Positions 27,739 through 36,618 of a stretch of DNA of 64,000 nt are shown in pieces; the stretch's first letter is position 1, and each line of letters starts with the position of its first letter. The stretch comes from Ruegeria sp. SCSIO 43209 (GTDB taxonomy: Bacteria > Pseudomonadota > Alphaproteobacteria > Rhodobacterales > Rhodobacteraceae). A model generated the notes under the pieces. It had not been told where the DNA came from. It saw only the letters and a program-made list of their open reading frames with translations, and did no database searches. Both the position numbers and the translations under genes were made by a program. The stretch spans positions 1,761,001 to 1,825,000 of the forward strand of contig NZ_CP065359.1 of assembly GCF_019904295.1 (NCBI RefSeq), given 5' to 3'.

Positions 27739-28929
27739 CTAGCCCTGAGATACGTCTAGCGCGCGCTGGATATCCGCCAGCAAATCACCGGCATCCTCAA
27801 GCCCAACCGAAAGGCGGATCAGGCCCGGCGTGATACCCAACTCATCGCGTTGTTCGTCACTCAGACGCTGGTGCGTTGTGGTGGCCGGGTGCGTTGCGAT
27901 CGACTTGGCATCGCCTAAATTATTCGAGATCACAGGGATCGTCAGCGCATTCAGGAACGCAAACGCTGCCGCTTTGCCGCCCTTGATGTCCAGCGATAGA
28001 ACCGTACCGCCCTTGCCGCCCAGCTGCTCTTGCACCAACGCGTTTTGCGCATGGGTTCTCAGCCCGGGATACAGAGTCCGCTCCAGTGCAGAATGCCCTT
28101 CTAAAGCTTCTGCGATCGTTTGCGCGCTATCGGCTTGCGCGTTTACGCGCAGGGCCATGGTTTCAAGACCTTTGACCATGATCCAAGCGCTGAACGGGCT
28201 AAGCGCACCGCCGGTGTGCTTCATGTAAGGCTCGACCGTGCCACGGATGAATTCCTTGGTGCCGATGATCACGCCGCCCAGCGCCCGGCCCTGCCCGTCG
28301 ATATGCTTGGTCGCCGAATAGACCACCACGTCGGCTCCCTGTTCGATCGCGCGCGAGAACACGGGTGTCGAGAACACGTTGTCCACGATTACAACCGCAC
28401 CCACCGCATGGGCCAGCTTCGACACGGACGTGATGTCGATCACTTCAAGCGTCGGGTTCGACATGGATTCAAAAAACACTGCCTTGGTGTCAGGCCGGAT
28501 CGCGGCCTCCCACGCGTCCAGATCGGTGCCGTCTACAAAGGTCACCTCAACGCCATAACGCGTCAGGATGTTTTCGAGGATATACAGACAGGACCCAAAA
28601 AGCGCCTTGGCTGAAACCACATGGTCGCCCGCCTGCAGCATCGAAGTCAGCGCACCGTTCACAGCGGCCATACCTGAAGCGGTGGCAAACGCATCCTCGC
28701 CGCCTTCCAAAGCTGCGATACGCTGCTCGAACATCGACACGGTGGGGTTGCCGTAGCGGGCATAGATGAACTCATCCGGGCCGCTTTCGATAAACCGGGC
28801 CTCGGCCTGCTCGGCGTTATCGTAGACAAACCCCTGCGTCAGAAAGATCGACTCAGAAACCTCATTGTACTGACTGCGACGGATGCCGCCATGGACGGCT
28901 TGGGTGCGTTTGTTCCAGCTCTCGCTCAT
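27739..28929 (-). CDS. metZ: O-succinylhomoserine sulfhydrylase (MetZ)
   Basis: 396 residues, PLP enzyme of the Cys/Met-metabolism family. Forms homocysteine from O-succinyl- or O-acetylhomoserine and sulfide in methionine synthesis. Seen: QGFVYDNAEQAEARF, YARYGNPTVSMFEQRIAALE, ATASGMAAVNGAL, VVIVDNVFSTP with the PLP Asp, and the Schiff-base lysine in VVYSATKHIDGQGRALGG (about 205). The MetZ call over MetB/MetC rests on the sequence style (FIYARYGNP with a full-length 396) and on the SAM-II riboswitch in its leader, a class that in alphaproteobacteria precedes metA, metX and metZ. ATG preceded by GAAAGGAATGAG. Confidence 0.93.
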   Translation of the reverse strand: MSESWNKRTQAVHGGIRRSQYNEVSESIFLTQGFVYDNAEQAEARFIESGPDEFIYARYGNPTVSMFEQRIAALEGGEDAFATASGMAAVNGALTSMLQAGDHVVSAKALFGSCLYILENILTRYGVEVTFVDGTDLDAWEAAIRPDTKAVFFESMSNPTLEVIDITSVSKLAHAVGAVVIVDNVFSTPVFSRAIEQGADVVVYSATKHIDGQGRALGGVIIGTKEFIRGTVEPYMKHTGGALSPFSAWIMVKGLETMALRVNAQADSAQTIAEALEGHSALERTLYPGLRTHAQNALVQEQLGGKGGTVLSLDIKGGKAAAFAFLNALTIPVISNNLGDAKSIATHPATTTHQRLSDEQRDELGITPGLIRLSVGLEDAGDLLADIQRALDVSQG

Positions 28930-28962
28930 CTCATTCCTTTCAGCCCCGCATTGGAGGCAAAC

Positions 28963-29000
28963 AAAAAACCCCAGACGCGGCCAAGCGAAAGGGGTCTTTC
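28963..29000 (-). terminator. Intrinsic terminator in the metZ leader
   Basis: On the minus strand AAAGACCCC pairs with GGGGTTTTTT (28963-28972), with one G-U pair and an 18-base loop, ending in six Us. It lies between the SAM-II element and the metZ ribosome binding site, so it is a likely expression platform. Confidence 0.65.
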
Positions 29001-29004
29001 ATCC

Positions 29005-29060
29005 TGACCTTTTAGCGGTGTTGTTTAACGTGGCCCGCAATCCGGTAACAAATCGCCACA
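29005..29060 (-). promoter_or_regulatory. SAM-II riboswitch (metA-type) upstream of metZ
   Basis: Reading the minus strand from 29059: GTGGCGATTTG, then CCGGATTGC, GGGCCACGTTAAA, and CGCTAAAAGG. These match in order the conserved blocks of the SAM-II pseudoknot (GUGGxGAUUUG, CCGxxUUGC, GCCACGUUAAA, GCUAAAAGG). GTGGC pairs with GCCAC for P1. Binding of S-adenosylmethionine would switch off metZ when methionine is plentiful. Confidence 0.9.
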
Positions 29061-29072
29061 TGAATGAAGATG

Positions 29073-29101
29073 CGTTTACGCCCCGCCCCGGAACACGTCA
29101 A
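29073..29101 (-). promoter_or_regulatory. Predicted sigma-70 promoter of metZ
   Basis: On the minus strand TTGACG, 17 bases, TAAACG. Transcription would begin near 29066, placing the SAM-II element at the extreme 5' end of the message, as is usual for this small riboswitch. Confidence 0.6.
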
Positions 29102-29199
29102 GCCCGACTGATCACCGGTCACGCTTTCGTAACACGGCCGTGCGCGCTCTTGCCGTTTGTGCAGAAAGCTTCATGATCGCCCAAACTCAAGGAGGCCCC

Positions 29200-29889
29200 A
29201 TGATTGAACTCTATTTCTGGCCCACGCCCAACGGCTGGAAAGTGTCCATCGCTCTGGAAGAGATGGAGCTGCCCTACAAAACCCACCTGATCAACATCGG
29301 CAAGGGCGACCAGTTCGATCCCGAGTTTCTAAAGATCTCGCCTAACAACCGTATGCCCGCCATCGTCGACCCGGACGGCCCTGACGGCGCGCCTGTTTCG
29401 GTCTTCGAAAGCGGCGCGATCCTGATGTACCTCGCCCGCAAGACCGGGCGGTTCTACGGCAATACCGAACGTGACAGGATCGCAGTCGAGGAATGGCTGA
29501 TGTGGCAAATGGGCGGCGTAGGCCCGATGGCCGGCCAAGCGCATCACTTCCTTAAATACGCCCCACATCTGGACCCGCCACAAGACCATCCCTATCCGAA
29601 AGACCGCTATCGCAGTGAGGTCGGGCGTCTCTACGGCGTGCTCGACCGCAGGTTGGCCGAAAACGAATACGTCGCGGGCGATTTTTACTCCATTGCCGAT
29701 ATGTCGATCTGGGGCTGGGCGAGCCTGTGGGAAGGCCAACAACAAGTGCTGGAGGATAAACCGCATTTTACCCGCTGGCTGGACATGATGAGCGCTCGTC
29801 CTGCGGTAATAGCAGGCCGCGCGTTGCACGCAGACCTGCGCGGAGATCATCGGGATCAGAAATCACAGGGCGTTTTGTTTAAACGGTAA
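29200..29889 (+). CDS. Glutathione S-transferase family protein (YfcG/YghU-like)
   Basis: 229 residues. Thioredoxin-fold N-terminal domain (about 1-85) with MIELYFWPTPNGWKVSIALE, SPNNRMPAIVDPDG (cis-Pro) and VFESGAILMYLARKTG, the ESxAI glutathione-binding motif; then an all-helical C-terminal domain with YVAGDFYSIADMSIWGWASL. The N-terminal pattern (PTPNGWKV) is like the E. coli YfcG/YghU disulfide-bond reductases, which lack the usual Ser/Tyr/Cys nucleophile and use a Thr/Asn pair. ATG 29200 has AAGGAGG five bases upstream, so a frame starting earlier was not used. It diverges from metZ. Confidence 0.88.
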   Translation: MIELYFWPTPNGWKVSIALEEMELPYKTHLINIGKGDQFDPEFLKISPNNRMPAIVDPDGPDGAPVSVFESGAILMYLARKTGRFYGNTERDRIAVEEWLMWQMGGVGPMAGQAHHFLKYAPHLDPPQDHPYPKDRYRSEVGRLYGVLDRRLAENEYVAGDFYSIADMSIWGWASLWEGQQQVLEDKPHFTRWLDMMSARPAVIAGRALHADLRGDHRDQKSQGVLFKR

Positions 29890-29949
29890 GCAGTGGGTAT
29901 GTTTGGATCGTAAGTCATGTTTTCTGGATGCTAGAATCAGGAGTGACTT

Positions 29950-30576
29950 TTGACTGCGATAGTACAATCGGCTTCTAAATCTGTTCCGCCCGAGACACTC
30001 GCCGATCTTCTTTGGAGCACAGATCCAAAACTAAACGGCTACATGTTTGGTAAAATGGATGTCTTGCACAAGATCATCGGAACGGAATGGCCTGCGCAAC
30101 AGGGTTTGTATTCATACAAAAATGCCTTTACGGCCATGCAACACGACAAGGTTGCGGGTCTCCTTATTGGGCATACAGACGAAGAGTATTCTGCGAATTT
30201 CGATTTTTCCGTGGATAATCAGGCTAATGCTCTTGGCGAAGATGAAGCGCTTCATCTAAAATCTGCCTTGCATTGGATGGATCGGTTGTTTCCTGCCCCG
30301 CGTCAAAACTCCTACTACATTCTCGAATTCGCCGTGAGTCCAGATATGCATGGCACTGGTATTGCCGGCCAACTCTTTGAAGTAGCAACAAAACGAGCTT
30401 TGGCGGGCGAGTGCAATCAGATATGCCTTGACGTAGCCGCCAACAATGAAGCCGTTAGTTTTTATGAGCATATTGGATTTAACGTCGAAATTGAAACGCG
30501 CGTGCCCGTATTGGACAACGAATATGGAATAGGTGTGCACCTGCACATGGTCCACGAGATCGATCAAAGCCTCTGA
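29950..30576 (+). CDS. GNAT-family N-acetyltransferase
   Basis: 208 residues from a TTG start with AGGAG six bases upstream. The acetyl-CoA site is visible in the C-terminal half: YILEFAVSPDMHGTGIAGQL (motif A, with the Q/R-x-x-G-x-G/A loop as HGTGIA), then CLDVAANNEAVSFYEHIGF (motif B). The N-terminal 100 residues are poorly conserved. The substrate is not identifiable. The gene is clearly AT-richer than its neighbours and uses more A/T-ending codons, which suggests later arrival by transfer. It is not coupled to either neighbour. Confidence 0.8.
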   Translation: MTAIVQSASKSVPPETLADLLWSTDPKLNGYMFGKMDVLHKIIGTEWPAQQGLYSYKNAFTAMQHDKVAGLLIGHTDEEYSANFDFSVDNQANALGEDEALHLKSALHWMDRLFPAPRQNSYYILEFAVSPDMHGTGIAGQLFEVATKRALAGECNQICLDVAANNEAVSFYEHIGFNVEIETRVPVLDNEYGIGVHLHMVHEIDQSL

Positions 30577-30652
30577 CATCGGCTCAGGCTCAATTACAAT
30601 ATTGTTGATAAGAACATTCATACGCGACCGTTCAAGTCGCAATTCCCTCTAG

Positions 30653-31035
<383 letters not shown>

Positions 31036-31036
<1 letters not shown>

Positions 31037-31827
31037 TGCACTCTGATGCGCCGCGTCAGCCCAACCGCCTTTGGCACCGTCGGGCGCGTGGCGCTGTTCT
31101 GATGGTTTGCATTTGGCTAACGGGGAATATGCCCGCAGCCAGCGGCGAAACCAAAGTATTTGCTCGCTTCACGGAACCAACAACACGCTACGCCCATGGG
31201 GTGCTTGGCGACGCCATCGAATACGGTGCTTTGGAAATCGGCGTCGGTACAAGTCTTTCCTCGGCGGTGCGGCGAAAAGTCGATAGCTCCAAACGCTCGA
31301 CCGTTACAATACGTCTGCCTGAAGACCGCGTATTCGAAGATCTTGCCCCACGCCTGGCCGATATCGATCAGGACGGGTTGCCCGAAGTCATCGTTGTAGA
31401 GACCCAGCAGCATACGGGTGCTCAACTGGCGATCTATGACGTCAATGGTCAAAAAATCGCCGCCACCCCCCATATCGGCAAGCGCAACCGCTGGCTCGCC
31501 CCCATCGGTGCCGCCGATCTGGATGGTGATGGACATGTCGAGATCGCCTATGTCGACCGCCCACACCTTGCGAAAACTCTGCGCATCTGGCGTTACAAAG
31601 ACGGTGAACTCATTGAAATCGCGACAATCCCTGGCCTTACCAATCACAGGATCGGAGAAGATTTTATTTCAGGCGGTCTGCGCCAATGCGAAACGCACCC
31701 AGAGCTGATCCTCGCCAGCGCCGACTGGTCGCGGATCATAGGCGTCTCGTACAGCAAAGGCTGGCGACAAAAAGACCTCGGACCACTCAACAGTCTCACA
31801 GATCTGGCCAACGCACTAAAGTGCTGA
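31036..31827 (+). CDS. Exported FG-GAP/VCBS-repeat protein of unknown function
   Basis: 263 residues. An N-terminal signal peptide with a long charged lead (hydrophobic GAVLMVCIWLTGNMPAASG) points to export. Two FG-GAP/VCBS-type calcium-loop repeats are visible: LADIDQDGLPEVIVVE (about 112-130) and GAADLDGDGHVEIAYVD (about 155-175), and a third degenerate unit may follow. Such repeats build a beta-propeller blade used for binding rather than catalysis. ATG overlaps the ferredoxin stop (TGATG), so the two are translated from one message although one is cytoplasmic and the other exported. No function can be assigned. Confidence 0.75.
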
Positions 31828-31833
31828 TCCGAT

Positions 31834-31883
31834 CTTCATCTGGCCATAAATACCTCGGGGAGCGCGAGGGGCTGGCCCCTCGC
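31834..31883 (+). repeat. TTCATCTGGCC-type intergenic repeat, copy 1
   Basis: CTTCATCTGGCC-AT-AAATACCTCGGGG followed by the hairpin GCGAGGGGC-TG-GCCCCTCGC (31864-31883). It begins seven bases after the FG-GAP gene's stop, between that gene and convergent purD. Same element at 37766 and 55222-55321. Confidence 0.75.
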
Positions 31884-31921
31884 CCCGAAATCATCAAGCC
31901 GGGCGCAGCCCGACCGCTAAC

Positions 31922-33184
31922 CTACAGCGCGCGCCAGCCGATGTCGCGACGGAAGAACCCTTCAGGCCAATCAACACCTTCAACCATGCCATACGCCCGG
32001 TCGCGTGCGTCTTTCAGCGTTTCCCCACGCGCAGTCACATTCAGAACGCGGCCACCCGCGGCCTGAACCTTGCCTTCAGCCGCTTTTGTCCCCGCGTGGA
32101 ATACCATGTTGCTACTATCCTCGGCCAGATCGCCCAGGCCGTTGATCACAGTGCCTTTTTCATAAGAACCAGGATACCCCTTTGCCGCCATCACGACCGT
32201 GATGGCGTGATCGTCGGCCCAGTTCACCCGCGTCTCAGCCAAGCGACCCTCGGCCGCCGCGTGCATCAGGTCCATGGCCTGAGCGCCAAGGCGCATCATC
32301 AGTACCTGACATTCGGGATCTCCGAACCGCACGTTGTACTCCACCAACCTGGGCTGACCATCCTTGATCATCAAACCGGCGTAGAGCACACCCTGAAACG
32401 GTGTCCCGCGCCGCTTCATCTCGGCCACCGTCGGGTGCACGATCTGATCCATCGCAAGGGCCTCGATCTCGGCGCTTAGCACCGGGGCCGGAGAATAGGC
32501 GCCCATCCCGCCAGTGTTCAGCCCTGTATCGCCCTCGCCAACGCGTTTGTGGTCCTGTGCGGTGCCAATCGACAGGATATCCTCTCCGTCACAGAGCACG
32601 AACAGAGACGCCTCCTCGCCCTCCATGAACTCCTCGATCACCACTTCGGCCCCCGCGCCACCAAAGGCTCCGCCGAACATGTCGTCAATCGCGTCCAGGG
32701 CGGTTTGCTCGTCCATCGCAACGATCACGCCCTTCCCGGCAGCCAGCCCATCGGCCTTGACCACGATCGGGGTCCCCTGCGCACGGATGTATTCCTTGGC
32801 GGGCTCAGCCTCGGTGAACCGGGCATAAGCCGCCGTCGGCGCGCCGGATGCGTCACAGATTTCCTTGGTGAAACTTTTTGAGGCCTCCAGCCGCGCCGCT
32901 TCTGCCGAGGGCCCGAAAACCAACACACCCGCTTCCCGCAGCCGGTCAGCAACCCCTGCGGCCAAAGGCGCTTCGGGGCCAACGATCACGAAATCAATCG
33001 CGTTTTCCTCGGCAAAGTTGACCACAGCACCGCCATCCTCGATATCCAACGCCGCGCACTCTGCGATCTGGGCGATCCCGGCATTCCCCGGCGCCACAAT
33101 CAGGCGATCACATTTGGGGTTTTGCATCACCGCCCAAGCCAGACTGTGCTCGCGTCCACCGCTGCCGAGAATGAGGATATTCAT
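31922..33184 (-). CDS. purD: Phosphoribosylamine-glycine ligase (GAR synthetase)
   Basis: 420 residues. Second step of purine synthesis: ATP-dependent joining of glycine to phosphoribosylamine. Seen: MNILILGSGGREHSLAW start, VIVGPEAPLAAGVADRLR, the ATP-grasp core PIVVKADGLAAGKGVIVA and VIEEFMEGEEASLFVLCDG, the DHKRVGEGDTGLNTGGMGAY signature, and EYNVRFGDPECQ. Complete. It diverges from xseA (75-base gap) and converges on the ferredoxin pair, with a repeat element and a GGGC-GCA-GCCC hairpin near its 3' end. Confidence 0.98.
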   Translation of the reverse strand: MNILILGSGGREHSLAWAVMQNPKCDRLIVAPGNAGIAQIAECAALDIEDGGAVVNFAEENAIDFVIVGPEAPLAAGVADRLREAGVLVFGPSAEAARLEASKSFTKEICDASGAPTAAYARFTEAEPAKEYIRAQGTPIVVKADGLAAGKGVIVAMDEQTALDAIDDMFGGAFGGAGAEVVIEEFMEGEEASLFVLCDGEDILSIGTAQDHKRVGEGDTGLNTGGMGAYSPAPVLSAEIEALAMDQIVHPTVAEMKRRGTPFQGVLYAGLMIKDGQPRLVEYNVRFGDPECQVLMMRLGAQAMDLMHAAAEGRLAETRVNWADDHAITVVMAAKGYPGSYEKGTVINGLGDLAEDSSNMVFHAGTKAAEGKVQAAGGRVLNVTARGETLKDARDRAYGMVEGVDWPEGFFRRDIGWRAL

Positions 33185-33258
33185 GAAACGCTCCGATCTG
33201 CTTGGCCTTGCCTGCGCGGCGTTCTAAGCTGCGCAGAGATTTGACACAAGGCGCTGAA

Positions 33259-34743
33259 ATGTCCGACCTGCTAGATGACCCGATTCCGGGTCAGAACACC
33301 CCTGAATACACTGTCTCGGACATCTCGGGCGAGGTGAAGCGCACGCTCGAGGGAACCTTTGGCCGAATCCGTGTGCGTGGAGAAGTGGGCCGCGTGTTCA
33401 AGGCCCGCTCGGGCCATCTGTATTACGACATAAAGGACGACCGGAACGTGCTGGCCTGCACAACTTGGAAAGGGCAGATTTCTGGTCTTTCAGTTGTTCC
33501 CGAAGAAGGCCTCGAGGTTGTCGTCACCGGGCGCCTGACAGCTTTTGGAGCCCAGTCGAAATACAACCTGAATGTCGATGAAGTCGCCGTCGCCGGGCAA
33601 GGCGCGCTGATGGCATTGCTGGAAAAGCGCAAAAAGCAGCTCGAATCCGAAGGCTTGTTTGCGGCTGAACGCAAGAAACCCCTGCCCTACTTGCCGCAGA
33701 TCATCGGCGTTGTCACTTCGCCCTCCGGTGCGGTGATCCGAGACATCTTGCATCGGCTGCGTGATCGGTTCCCGCGCAAAGTACTGATCTGGCCCGTCGC
33801 GGTTCAGGGGGCAAACTGTGCCCCCGAAGTGACCCGCGCCATCGAAGGCTTCAATCAACTCACACCGGGCGGGGCCCTCCCGCGACCCGACCTGATTATC
33901 GTCGCGCGCGGCGGTGGGTCCATAGAAGACCTCTGGGGCTTCAACGAAGAAAGCGTCGCGCGCGCGACTGCAGCCTCAGAAATCCCGCTGATCTCGGCCG
34001 TCGGGCACGAGACGGACACCACCCTGATCGACTATGTCTCGGACCGCCGCGCGCCTACGCCAACCGCCGCTGCCGAACTTGCCGTACCGGTCCGCATGGA
34101 ACTGCTGGCTTGGACCAACGAACAAGGGGCCCGCCTGTCGCGCGCCTCCACGGATGCCGTGCAACGCCGCAGCCAGCGTCTGCGCGACCTGTCCCGAGCC
34201 CTGCCCCGCCCCGATACACTGCTGGAAAGCCCGCGCCAAAGGCTCGACCAAATCTCGGAACGCCTGCCCAACGCGCTGATCCGGGGTGTTCAGAACCGCC
34301 GCGTCAAACTGCTGGACAGTGCGGCGCGTCTGCGCCCCTCGACCCTGCGCAGCTTTGTCGAAACCCGCCGCGATCGCTGGCGCAACCTGTCCTCACGCCT
34401 GTCACTGCGCCCGATCCAGCGCGAGCTGGAAACACGGCGCGACGCTCTGAATCGCCTATCCGAACGCCTGAACACCGGGCAATCCACGCGATTGGACCGC
34501 CTGCGCCAGCAGATGGACGCCACCGACCGCCTACGTGAAACGCTGAGCTACAAGGCGACGCTCGGACGTGGCTACGCCGTCGTGCGCGCCGAAGGAGAGG
34601 TCATCACAACCAAAGCTCAAGCCTCCGGTCACGCTGTTCTTGAGATCGAATTCGCTGACGGTCGCCTCAGGACCGGGGCTGCGGGCAAGGCGCCACCCAA
34701 GAAATCCAAACAGGCACCTCCTGATCAGGGATCGTTGTTCTGA
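33259..34743 (+). CDS. xseA: Exodeoxyribonuclease VII large subunit
   Basis: 494 residues. Part of the XseA-XseB nuclease that degrades single-stranded DNA. N-terminal OB-fold (about 18-115) with RIRVRGEVGRVFKARSGHLY, catalytic domain (about 140-330) with IGVVTSPSGAVIRDILHRLRDRFP, IVARGGGSIEDLWGFNEE and ISAVGHETDTTLID, then a long helical coiled region and a C-terminal LGRGYAVV segment. Start ATG 33259 has AAGG eight bases upstream and matches family length; the frame is open for another 19 codons. XseB is not in the window. A GST gene follows after three bases. Confidence 0.97.
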   Translation: MSDLLDDPIPGQNTPEYTVSDISGEVKRTLEGTFGRIRVRGEVGRVFKARSGHLYYDIKDDRNVLACTTWKGQISGLSVVPEEGLEVVVTGRLTAFGAQSKYNLNVDEVAVAGQGALMALLEKRKKQLESEGLFAAERKKPLPYLPQIIGVVTSPSGAVIRDILHRLRDRFPRKVLIWPVAVQGANCAPEVTRAIEGFNQLTPGGALPRPDLIIVARGGGSIEDLWGFNEESVARATAASEIPLISAVGHETDTTLIDYVSDRRAPTPTAAAELAVPVRMELLAWTNEQGARLSRASTDAVQRRSQRLRDLSRALPRPDTLLESPRQRLDQISERLPNALIRGVQNRRVKLLDSAARLRPSTLRSFVETRRDRWRNLSSRLSLRPIQRELETRRDALNRLSERLNTGQSTRLDRLRQQMDATDRLRETLSYKATLGRGYAVVRAEGEVITTKAQASGHAVLEIEFADGRLRTGAAGKAPPKKSKQAPPDQGSLF

Positions 34744-34746
34744 CCG

Positions 34747-35409
34747 ATGTTGACGATCTGGGGCCGTAAAACATCCTCGAACGTTCAGGCCCTAATGTGG
34801 TGCGTGGGTGAGCTTGGCCTAGAATACCAGCGTCACGATCTTGGCCATCGCTTCGGCGGGCTGGACACTGCAGCGTTTCGGGCACTGAACCCAAACAAAA
34901 CCATCCCCGTCCTGCAAGATGGCGACAACCCACCGCTTTGGGAAACCGGCGCCATCCTGCGATATCTGGCCACCCAATATGGCGAACAGGCATTCTGGCC
35001 TTCAGATCCTACCCGGCGCGCCACGATCGACAAATGGGCCGAATGGGCGAAACTCAACGTGGCGATGGCGTTTACCGTTCCGGTGTTCTGGCAAATTGTG
35101 CGAACACCCGTTGAACAGCAGGACCAAACAGCGATCCATCGGGCCGTCAGCGATTTGGAAATCAAACTGGCAATCGCAGACAAGGAGCTGGACCAAAACA
35201 CGTTCCTTGCGGGTGAGCATTTTACACTGGCGGATATACAGTTCGGCCACGTCCTTTACCGCTACTACGATATCGACATCGTCCGCGCACCGTTACCGCA
35301 TCTGCGTCGATACTATGAACGGCTAACCGAAAGGCCCGCGTTTCAACATCACGTCATGCTGGACTATGAAGACCTGCGACCATTTCAGACCCCGACATCC
35401 GGTCCGTAG
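34747..35409 (+). CDS. Glutathione S-transferase family protein
   Basis: 220 residues. N-terminal thioredoxin-like domain (MLTIWGRKTSSNVQALMWCV, then NPNKTIPVLQDGD with the cis-proline and LWETGAILRYLATQYG with the glutathione-binding ETxAI) and a helical C-terminal domain with FLAGEHFTLADIQFGHVLYR. The RKTSSNV start supplies a Ser/Asn-type active site found in bacterial beta/nu-like GSTs. Substrate unknown. Follows xseA almost without gap, so probably in its transcript. Its last 25 bases overlap the convergent small secreted-protein gene. Confidence 0.88.
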   Translation: MLTIWGRKTSSNVQALMWCVGELGLEYQRHDLGHRFGGLDTAAFRALNPNKTIPVLQDGDNPPLWETGAILRYLATQYGEQAFWPSDPTRRATIDKWAEWAKLNVAMAFTVPVFWQIVRTPVEQQDQTAIHRAVSDLEIKLAIADKELDQNTFLAGEHFTLADIQFGHVLYRYYDIDIVRAPLPHLRRYYERLTERPAFQHHVMLDYEDLRPFQTPTSGP

Positions 35410-35780
35410 CACAACATCTCTTCGCCAATATCCTCGGCCTCGTACAACTCGGTCGCTGTCGGATCGCCCTCGAATTGTGCGATCAAACCGCCCCCGGATT
35501 GCCAGAAAACCCAGCATTGCGGCGCCAGTTGATCCTCATAGATGAAACAGATCTGATCTTCCTGCTCGTACCAAACTCCGTTCATGCAATTGCCATCCAG
35601 AAATGACCAGATGACTCGGCGGTCTGGCAGATACCGTTCAACCCCGTAGGCCTGCCCATCGAACCCGTAATACAAGGTCTTCCCACGCGTATACGCATCG
35701 AATTCAGGCCCTGTCAGAGGCGACTGTGCCGCAACGGGCTGAGCGAAAAGGGTCAGCAGAATCATGCAAGTTCGGATCAT
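35385..35780 (-). CDS. Small secreted protein of unknown function
   Basis: 131 residues from ATG 35780 (an in-frame GTG two codons upstream is possible). Signal peptide MIRTCMILLTLFAQPVAAQS with cleavage at AQA-type site, then a roughly 110-residue domain with paired cysteines (GNCMNGVWYEQEDQICFIYE, PQCWVF, EMLCYGP), probably disulfide-linked in the periplasm. The aromatic-rich pattern GRTLYYG-like KTLYYGFDGQAYGVERYL suggests a compact beta sheet. I recognise it only as a type of hypothetical protein common in Rhodobacterales. It diverges from the YhhN gene. Confidence 0.7.
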   Translation of the reverse strand: MIRTCMILLTLFAQPVAAQSPLTGPEFDAYTRGKTLYYGFDGQAYGVERYLPDRRVIWSFLDGNCMNGVWYEQEDQICFIYEDQLAPQCWVFWQSGGGLIAQFEGDPTATELYEAEDIGEEMLCYGPDVGV

Positions 35781-35921
35781 GGTCACACTGTGTCAGAAGC
35801 AACCAACAAGTGCCATTCAACCTTTCCACATCGTGGCGATCGGCAAGATAACTCCACGTCACGCCTTGATGCACCGCCGAGATCATGGCGATGATTGCCT
35901 CAAAAACATCGGGGACGCACC

Positions 35922-36560
35922 ATGACGACACTTCTTTTCTGGATTGCGGCGGCCTGCGCGCTGACCTACCTGCCACTTACTACGCGCCCGGCCGGCACCC
36001 TGCGTAGCACGCTGAAAACAGCATCGGTCGTGCTGCTGGCAGGTGTCGCCATACTGGCAAGCGCGCCATGGCTCCTGATCCTCGCCCTCACCTTCTGCGC
36101 GATAGGCGATGCCCTTCTGTCACGCGAAGCCGACAGCACATTCATGGCAGGCATCGGTGCATTTGCTGCGGGGCATATTGCCTATATCGCCTTGTTTTTG
36201 ATGAGCCCCAGCAGCAACCCTGAACTGATCTTCGACCACCCCGCGATCTTCTGGTCCCTTATCATCCTGGGCATCGTTATGGCCACGCTGCTCACCCCCC
36301 GCGCCGGAGACCTCAAAATCCCCGTGCTCGCTTATATTCCAATCATCCTGGGCATGGGCATCACCGTTCTTGCCCTTCCCGAAACTGGAGCCTTACGCTG
36401 GGCCCTTCCCGCCGCGATGGCCTTCATCGCCTCGGACCTGGCGCTTGCGACTGAAAAGTTCCTGCTACCTGCCAATCACCCGACCCTGAAGCTTACGCCC
36501 TATCTGGTCTGGCCGCTTTACTGGGCTGCCCAAGCCGGGTTTCTGATCGCCTTCACCTGA
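35922..36560 (+). CDS. YhhN/TMEM86-family membrane protein (lysoplasmalogenase-like)
   Basis: 212 residues, about eight membrane helices. Signature pieces of the YhhN family are present: an early KTASVVLLAGVA, then ALTFCAIGDALLSREADSTF with the conserved Gly-Asp and the acidic DxxL(S)R, GIGAFAAGHIAYIALF, and near the end PAAMAFIASDLALATEKF followed by YLVWPLYWAAQAGF. Mammalian TMEM86 and Legionella homologues hydrolyse lysoplasmalogens; the conserved Asp residues are seen here, but the activity in this organism is inferred. ATG 35922 is preceded by GGGGA. Upstream of ftsY, same strand, 58-base gap. Confidence 0.85.
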   Translation: MTTLLFWIAAACALTYLPLTTRPAGTLRSTLKTASVVLLAGVAILASAPWLLILALTFCAIGDALLSREADSTFMAGIGAFAAGHIAYIALFLMSPSSNPELIFDHPAIFWSLIILGIVMATLLTPRAGDLKIPVLAYIPIILGMGITVLALPETGALRWALPAAMAFIASDLALATEKFLLPANHPTLKLTPYLVWPLYWAAQAGFLIAFT

Positions 36561-36618
36561 CCCTTTGCAACTGCCTTCAATCCACATTAGGTGAGGGGAA
36601 CACCTGCGGAGATCAAAA

